Assembly (NCBI GenBank): GCA_017442445.1
Contig: JAFRZS010000305.1
Span: 1 to 10,860, forward strand
Direction: 5' to 3'
Source: Clostridia bacterium
GTDB taxonomy: Bacteria > Bacillota > Clostridia > Oscillospirales > Acutalibacteraceae
DNA: 10,860 nt
Shown: positions 6,927-10,860 of the stretch, one piece after another
How the letters are laid out: each line of letters starts with the position of its first letter
Numbering within the stretch: position 1 is the first letter of the stretch
Translations under genes and position numbers: made by a program
Notes under the pieces: model-generated
What the model saw: the letters and a program-made list of their open reading frames with translations, nothing else
Database searches by the model: none
Told to the model about the DNA's origin: nothing

Positions 6927-8395
6927 ATTTAAAAGTTTTAAAAAGCGGTACAGATATCAGAGGTATCGGTGATACAGCTCAATCAGACAATCCATTATTT
7001 TTATCTGATGAGTCAATTAAATCATTAACCGATTCATATTGCCGTTGGTTGTCAAAGAAAGTAAACAAAAATATTTGCGACTTGAAAATATCTGTAGGAC
7101 ACGACTCCAGACTTTCTGCAGAAAGAATAAAAAACTCCGTCTTAACTGTTCTTTCTGCAAACAGCGTAGATGCTCTTGATTGCGGTTTATCCTCAACCCC
7201 GGCTATGTTTATGACAACCGTTTTAATCGGTTGTGACGGTGCTGTACAGATCACTGCAAGTCATCATCCGTCTGACAGAAACGGTTTAAAATTCTTCACA
7301 AGAGACGGAGGTCTTGAATCGTCAGATATCAGCGACATTATAGACGATGCCGTAGAATTCAATAAAACATCTGAAATCAAGGCTACCAAAACAGATTTTA
7401 TGGCACAGTATTCAGAGCATCTGAGGAATGTTATTATTGACGGTATAAATAAGGGCAACAAACCTCTTCAAGGAATGAAAATAGTTGTCGATGCAGGAAA
7501 CGGTGCCGGTGGCTTTTATGCCTATGATGTGCTTGAAAAACTCGGTGCTGATATAAGCGGAAGTCAATTCCTTGAGCCTGACGGCAGTTTTCCGAATCAT
7601 ATTCCGAATCCCGAAAATAACGAAGCTATGTCTTCAGTATGTAAAGCGGTTATAGATTCAAAGGCTGATTTCGGTGTTATATTTGATACAGATGTTGACA
7701 GAGCCGCTTGTGTGGATAAATTCGGAAATCCTATAAACAAAGACAGACTGATTGCTTTAGTTTCCGCAATTTTGCTTAAAGAGAAAACAGGTACAATAGT
7801 TACAGACAGTGTAACAACAATGGGACTTACCGACTTTATTGAAAATCATTTGAATTCAAAACATTTCAGATATAAACGCGGTTACAAAAATGTCATAGGA
7901 AAGCAGATTGAATTATGTAACAACGGAGAATTTTGTCCCCTCGCTATTGAAACATCAGGCCATGCCGCTTTAGCAGAAAACTATTTCCTTGATGACGGTG
8001 CTTATCTCATAACAAAAATTATTGTTGAAATGTCAAAACTCGCATCTGAGGGTAAAACTTTTGATGATTTACTCAAAAACCTCAAAGAACCTGAAGAAAC
8101 GCGCGAGATCAGAATGAAACTTCTGACAGATGATTTTAAAAATTACGGCGAAAACTTTATAAATTACCTGATTAAAAATAAATCAGATGCATGGACACAG
8201 GAACAAAAAAATTTCGAAGGAATGCGTTTTTATACTGAAAACGGCTGTTTGACAATAAGACTCAGTGTTCACGATCCGGTTTTGATTATTAACTTTGAAT
8301 CTGACGAAATCGGCGGTATAGATATAACACTCGCCGATATCATTGTACATCTTAAAAAATTCGATAAGATTGACTTATCAGAAATTAAAAAATAG
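6923..8395 (+). CDS. Phosphomannomutase/phosphoglucomutase family alpha-D-phosphohexomutase
   Basis: The enzyme would interconvert hexose 1- and 6-phosphates through a phosphoserine intermediate in the cytoplasm. All four active-site elements are present in the 490 residues. The catalytic loop is TASHHPSDRNGLKFF (Ser113). The metal loop is FDTDVDRAA (Asp255, Asp257, Asp259, Arg260). The sugar-specificity loop is ETSGHAALAENYF (343-355). The C-terminal phosphate loop is IRLSVHDP (445-452). The D-T-D-V-D-R metal loop and the R-N-G-L-K-F-F-T segment resemble a clostridial branch annotated as phosphomannomutase/phosphoglucomutase more than GlmM. Sugar preference (glucose, mannose or glucosamine) cannot be read with confidence. 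AAAGAGG (6907-6913) lies 9 bases before the ATG, which overlaps the upstream stop as ATGA. It could connect to the galactokinase upstream in the window by handling glucose 1-phosphate, but that gene belongs to another transcription unit. Confidence 0.9.
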   Translation: MNLKVLKSGTDIRGIGDTAQSDNPLFLSDESIKSLTDSYCRWLSKKVNKNICDLKISVGHDSRLSAERIKNSVLTVLSANSVDALDCGLSSTPAMFMTTVLIGCDGAVQITASHHPSDRNGLKFFTRDGGLESSDISDIIDDAVEFNKTSEIKATKTDFMAQYSEHLRNVIIDGINKGNKPLQGMKIVVDAGNGAGGFYAYDVLEKLGADISGSQFLEPDGSFPNHIPNPENNEAMSSVCKAVIDSKADFGVIFDTDVDRAACVDKFGNPINKDRLIALVSAILLKEKTGTIVTDSVTTMGLTDFIENHLNSKHFRYKRGYKNVIGKQIELCNNGEFCPLAIETSGHAALAENYFLDDGAYLITKIIVEMSKLASEGKTFDDLLKNLKEPEETREIRMKLLTDDFKNYGENFINYLIKNKSDAWTQEQKNFEGMRFYTENGCLTIRLSVHDPVLIINFESDEIGGIDITLADIIVHLKKFDKIDLSEIKK

Positions 8396-8400
8396 ATTTC

Positions 8401-8406
8401 AGGTGG
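8401..8406 (+). promoter_or_regulatory. Ribosome binding site of glnN
   Basis: AGGTGG lies 5 bases before the ATG at 8412, in the 16-base gap after the mutase stop. The glnN frame is open upstream to about 8343, but that would overlap the mutase by over 50 bases without a ribosome binding site, so 8412 is preferred. Confidence 0.65.
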
Positions 8407-8411
8407 AAGAT

Positions 8412-10502
8412 ATGGGAAAAATAAATGATATTTTTGCTTCAGCAGTTTTTAATGACGAGTGCATGAAAAAAACTCTGCCCGAAGCGACATATTTAGCTTT
8501 AAAAAAGACTATTCAGGACGGAAAATCACTTGATATTTCTGTTGCAAATGAAGTTGCTAATGCTATGAAAAATTGGGCAATTCAGAAAGGTGCGACACAC
8601 TTTACTCATTGGTTTCAGCCTATGACAGGTGTTACGGCAGAAAAACACGACAGCTTTATATCAACTTCAAAAGACGGAAAAATTATAATGGAGTTTTCAG
8701 GTAAAGAGCTTATAAAAGGTGAACCTGATGCTTCAAGCTTCCCTTCAGGCGGTTTGCGTGCAACTTTTGAAGCAAGGGGTTATACTGCGTGGGATCCGAC
8801 ATCTTATGCCTTTATTAAGGACGGAACACTTTGTGTTCCATGTGTTTTCTGTTCATACGGCGGTGAAGCGCTTGATAAAAAAACTCCTCTGCTCCGTTCA
8901 GTTGAGGTTATAAGTGAACAGGCTTTGAGAGTTTTAAGATTGTTTGGCGAAAATGATGTAAAAAGAGTCGTTACAACAGTAGGTCCCGAACAAGAATATT
9001 TCCTTATTGATAAAGACCTCTACGACAGACGAAAAGACTTGGTTTTCTGCGGTCGTACACTTTTCGGTGCTCCCCCTCCGAAGGGGCAGGAGCTTGATGA
9101 CCATTATTACGGTTCAATCAAACCAAGAGTTTCAGCTTATATGAAAGAGCTTGACGAAGAATTGTGGAAATTAGGAATTCTCGCAAAAACGGAACACAAC
9201 GAAGTTGCTCCTGCTCAACACGAATTGGCACCTATTTTCTCATTGACAAACACCGCAACCGATCACAATCAGCTCACAATGGAAATAATGAAAAAGGTTG
9301 CTATAAAACATAATTTGGTATGTCTTTTGCACGAAAAACCTTTCTCTCGCGTAAACGGAAGCGGTAAGCATAACAACTGGTCACTCTCAACAGATACGGG
9401 CAAAAATTTACTTGAGCCCGGCGATTCACCTCATGATAATGCGCAATTCTTAGTTTTCCTTTGCGCAGTTATTAAAGCGGTTGATGAATATCAGGATTTG
9501 ATCCGTATTTCTGCCGCCTCTGCGGGTAACGATCACCGTCTCGGCGGAGATGAAGCTCCTCCTGCAATTATTTCAATGTTCTTAGGTGATGAGCTTACAG
9601 AGATTCTTCATTCTATTGAAAAGGAAAAGAATTACAGTAATGTGGATAAGACCGAAATGGAAATCGGCGTTCATGTTCTTCCTCATTTTCCTAAAGATAC
9701 AACAGACAGAAACAGAACTTCACCCTTTGCATTCACCGGTAATAAGTTTGAGTTTAGAATGATTGGTTCTTCCTTCTCAATTTCAGGACCAAACATCGTC
9801 ATTAATACAATTGTTGCCGAGGAATTAAAACAATTCGCAGATTATCTTGAAACAGCTGATAATTTCAAAACAGCTATCAATACTCTTATCAAGAAAACAA
9901 TCAAAGAACATAAGAGAATTATCTTTAACGGTAATAACTACTCCAAAGAGTGGGAAAACGAAGCTAAAAACAGAGGTCTTTTAAATTTAACAGATACCGT
10001 CGAAGCTCTTCCCTATTTTATTTCTGAAAAAAGCATCAACTTGTTTACTTCTCACAAAATCTATACAGAAGCTGAAATGCGTTCTCGTTATGAGATACTC
10101 TTGGAAAACTATTGTAAGGTTATCAATATTGAAGCATTAACTCTTGTTGAAATGGTCAAGAAAGATATTATTCCTGCTGTTTCTGCTTTCAATAAGCATT
10201 TGTCCGAAACAATAATCGCTAAACGAACTGTTTCAGATAAAATTGATGTTTCTGTTGAAGAAACCTTACTCGTCAGACTTTCTGAACTTAACGCAAAGGC
10301 TTTTGACAAGGTTATCGCACTTGAAAAAGCTGCTAACGGCGTTATGGACTTTAAAAACATCACCGAGGCAAGTAAGTATTTCAGAGATATTATTTTGCAG
10401 GGTATGACAGAACTCAGAAACTTCATTGACGAAATGGAAGCTAACACCGATTCAAAATTCTGGCCTTATCCTACATATACTGAATTGTTATTCAACATAT
10501 AA
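8412..10502 (+). CDS. glnN: Type III glutamine synthetase (GSIII)
   Basis: The product makes glutamine from glutamate, ammonia and ATP in the cytoplasm. At 696 residues it has the length of GSIII (about 700) and not of GSI or GSII. Diagnostic segments are THFTHWFQPMTGVTAEKHDS (62-81), SFPSGGLRATFEARGYTAWD (109-128), VGPEQEYFLID (190-200, with catalytic metal-binding glutamates), KTEHNEVAPAQHELAP (259-274), KPFSRVNGSGKHNNWS (309-324, the nucleotide and ammonium region), AGNDHRLGGDEAPPAI (371-386) and GNKFEFRMIGSS (443-454). The C-terminal 200 residues are helical and specific to type III. The Tyr-based adenylylation loop of GSI is not expected in this type. It is the last gene of the plus-strand run; no glnR or GlnK-type PII gene is adjacent. 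A strong dyad terminator follows 46 bases after the stop codon. Confidence 0.97.
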   Translation: MGKINDIFASAVFNDECMKKTLPEATYLALKKTIQDGKSLDISVANEVANAMKNWAIQKGATHFTHWFQPMTGVTAEKHDSFISTSKDGKIIMEFSGKELIKGEPDASSFPSGGLRATFEARGYTAWDPTSYAFIKDGTLCVPCVFCSYGGEALDKKTPLLRSVEVISEQALRVLRLFGENDVKRVVTTVGPEQEYFLIDKDLYDRRKDLVFCGRTLFGAPPPKGQELDDHYYGSIKPRVSAYMKELDEELWKLGILAKTEHNEVAPAQHELAPIFSLTNTATDHNQLTMEIMKKVAIKHNLVCLLHEKPFSRVNGSGKHNNWSLSTDTGKNLLEPGDSPHDNAQFLVFLCAVIKAVDEYQDLIRISAASAGNDHRLGGDEAPPAIISMFLGDELTEILHSIEKEKNYSNVDKTEMEIGVHVLPHFPKDTTDRNRTSPFAFTGNKFEFRMIGSSFSISGPNIVINTIVAEELKQFADYLETADNFKTAINTLIKKTIKEHKRIIFNGNNYSKEWENEAKNRGLLNLTDTVEALPYFISEKSINLFTSHKIYTEAEMRSRYEILLENYCKVINIEALTLVEMVKKDIIPAVSAFNKHLSETIIAKRTVSDKIDVSVEETLLVRLSELNAKAFDKVIALEKAANGVMDFKNITEASKYFRDIILQGMTELRNFIDEMEANTDSKFWPYPTYTELLFNI

Positions 10503-10548
10503 AAACAGGTATGCAAAAAACTACAGACCGCATAAAACAAGATAAGTC

Positions 10549-10585
10549 AAAGGGTTCTTGCAAGTTGAACTTGCAAGAACCCTTT
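10549..10585 (+). terminator. 37-base perfect dyad, probable two-way intrinsic terminator
   Basis: Two 18-base arms pair perfectly around the single central G at 10567; as RNA this gives a stem of about 17 pairs with a TGA loop (10566-10568). The arms begin AAAGGG and end CCCTTT, so either strand yields a GC-containing stem ending in U residues. The U run is only three bases long on both strands. It lies in the 162-base gap between the converging glnN and degV-type genes, the expected place for a shared terminator. The rest of the gap is AT-rich and shows nothing else recognisable. Confidence 0.65.
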
Positions 10586-10664
10586 AATCAGTTAAAGAAA
10601 AAAATTATTTTAATTTATTATTTTATGCTACAAACAAACATCGCCACTCGACACTCAAAAAATA

Positions 10665-10860
10665 TTATCTGTTTTTAGCGATGAAGAAAAGTGCGATAGT
10701 ACCGGGTCCTGTATGTGAACCAATAACAGCACCGATTGAAACAACTTTATCAACATTAACTCCATACTGCTGTTTTAACATTGTTTTAATTGTTTCAACA
10801 TCGTCCGCACAATCAGAGTTACAAATAAATATCGGAGCGTCTTTATCAAGTACATCTGAA
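10665..10860 (-). CDS. DegV family (fatty-acid-binding) protein, C-terminal part
   Basis: Reading the minus strand from the right edge gives 65 residues ending at a TAA (10667-10665). The frame includes APIFICNSDCADDVETIKTM, then YGVNVDKVVSIGAVIGSHTG and finally PGTIALFFIAKNR. The I-G-x-V-I-G-S-H-T-G-P-G-T segment followed by FF is the hallmark C terminus of DegV proteins, soluble proteins of Gram-positive bacteria that bind fatty acids (FakB-type members deliver them to the FakA kinase). The N-terminal part with the lipid-binding Thr/Ser residues lies outside the window, so a FakB role cannot be judged. The gene converges on glnN and probably shares the dyad terminator between them. Confidence 0.88.
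   Translation of the reverse strand, partial: SDVLDKDAPIFICNSDCADDVETIKTMLKQQYGVNVDKVVSIGAVIGSHTGPGTIALFFIAKNR

Noticed and set aside
6923..8395. Reading the mutase as phosphoglucosamine mutase GlmM
   Set aside because: It would fit glutamine-driven amino-sugar synthesis, but the metal loop DTDVDR, the ETSGH sugar loop and about 490 residues do not match GlmM, which is about 450 residues with a DGDADR-type loop.
8370..8398. Promoter-like TTGACT, 17 bases, TAGATT just before glnN
   Set aside because: The boxes are good, but transcription would start near 8405, inside the glnN ribosome binding site and only about 7 bases before the ATG, and the boxes lie in the 3' end of the mutase coding sequence. 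A leaderless glnN transcript cannot be excluded but is unlikely given the AGGTGG site.
10109..10447. Minus-strand open frame of 112 codons inside glnN
   Set aside because: It is antisense to a strongly conserved GSIII C-terminal region, its translation shows no motif and it has no ribosome binding site; a shadow of the real frame.
1..10860. Mobile element, phage, CRISPR or defence system
   Set aside because: No transposase, integrase, terminal repeats, spacer-repeat pattern, tRNA attachment site or known defence gene is visible; all genes look like core metabolism or envelope genes with similar base use.

Overview
The window looks like chromosomal core sequence from a low-GC, Gram-positive anaerobe, most likely a gut-type Clostridia (Oscillospiraceae/Ruminococcaceae-like). 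This is inferred from the AT-rich sequence, strong AGGAGG/AAAGGA-type ribosome binding sites, an LCP cell-wall ligase, a DegV protein, tandem M42 peptidases and a type III glutamine synthetase. No rRNA, tRNA, CRISPR array, insertion sequence or phage gene was seen. Coding density is very high and no gene-free stretch exceeds about 165 bases.

Left block (1-1780, plus strand): the 3' part of a VTT/TVP38-type membrane protein gene, cut by the window edge, overlaps by 8 bases a galactokinase-family gene whose sugar pocket is altered (GNHTDH instead of GEHTDY). This block ends tail-to-tail against a minus-strand LytR-CpsA-Psr (LCP) gene (1777-2847). Their TAA stop codons share bases in a single TTAA, so there is no intergenic terminator.

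Central block (2933-10502, plus strand): six genes in one tight run, starting from an 85-base divergent intergenic region shared with the LCP gene. They are two different M42 aminopeptidases, a GNAT acetyltransferase with an unrecognised N-terminal half, a YnbB-type PLP-dependent lyase, a phosphohexomutase and glutamine synthetase III (glnN). The first four junctions are stop/start overlaps of 8, 8, 4 and 4 bases; only glnN is preceded by a gap, of 16 bases. This is very probably one operon with translational coupling. A plausible theme, by inference, is peptide and amino-acid breakdown (M42 peptidases, C-S lyase) feeding glutamate and ammonia to glutamine synthetase, with the mutase linking to sugar-phosphate or envelope metabolism.

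Right end (10503-10860): a perfect 37-base dyad, probably a two-way terminator, separates glnN from the C-terminal part of a minus-strand DegV-family gene that runs off the window.

Nothing here is clearly a new defence or mobile system. The most interesting signals are the composition of the six-gene operon, the two diverged M42 paralogues, the GNAT with an orphan N-terminal half, the recurrent 8-base start/stop overlaps and the shared-stop convergent gene pair.
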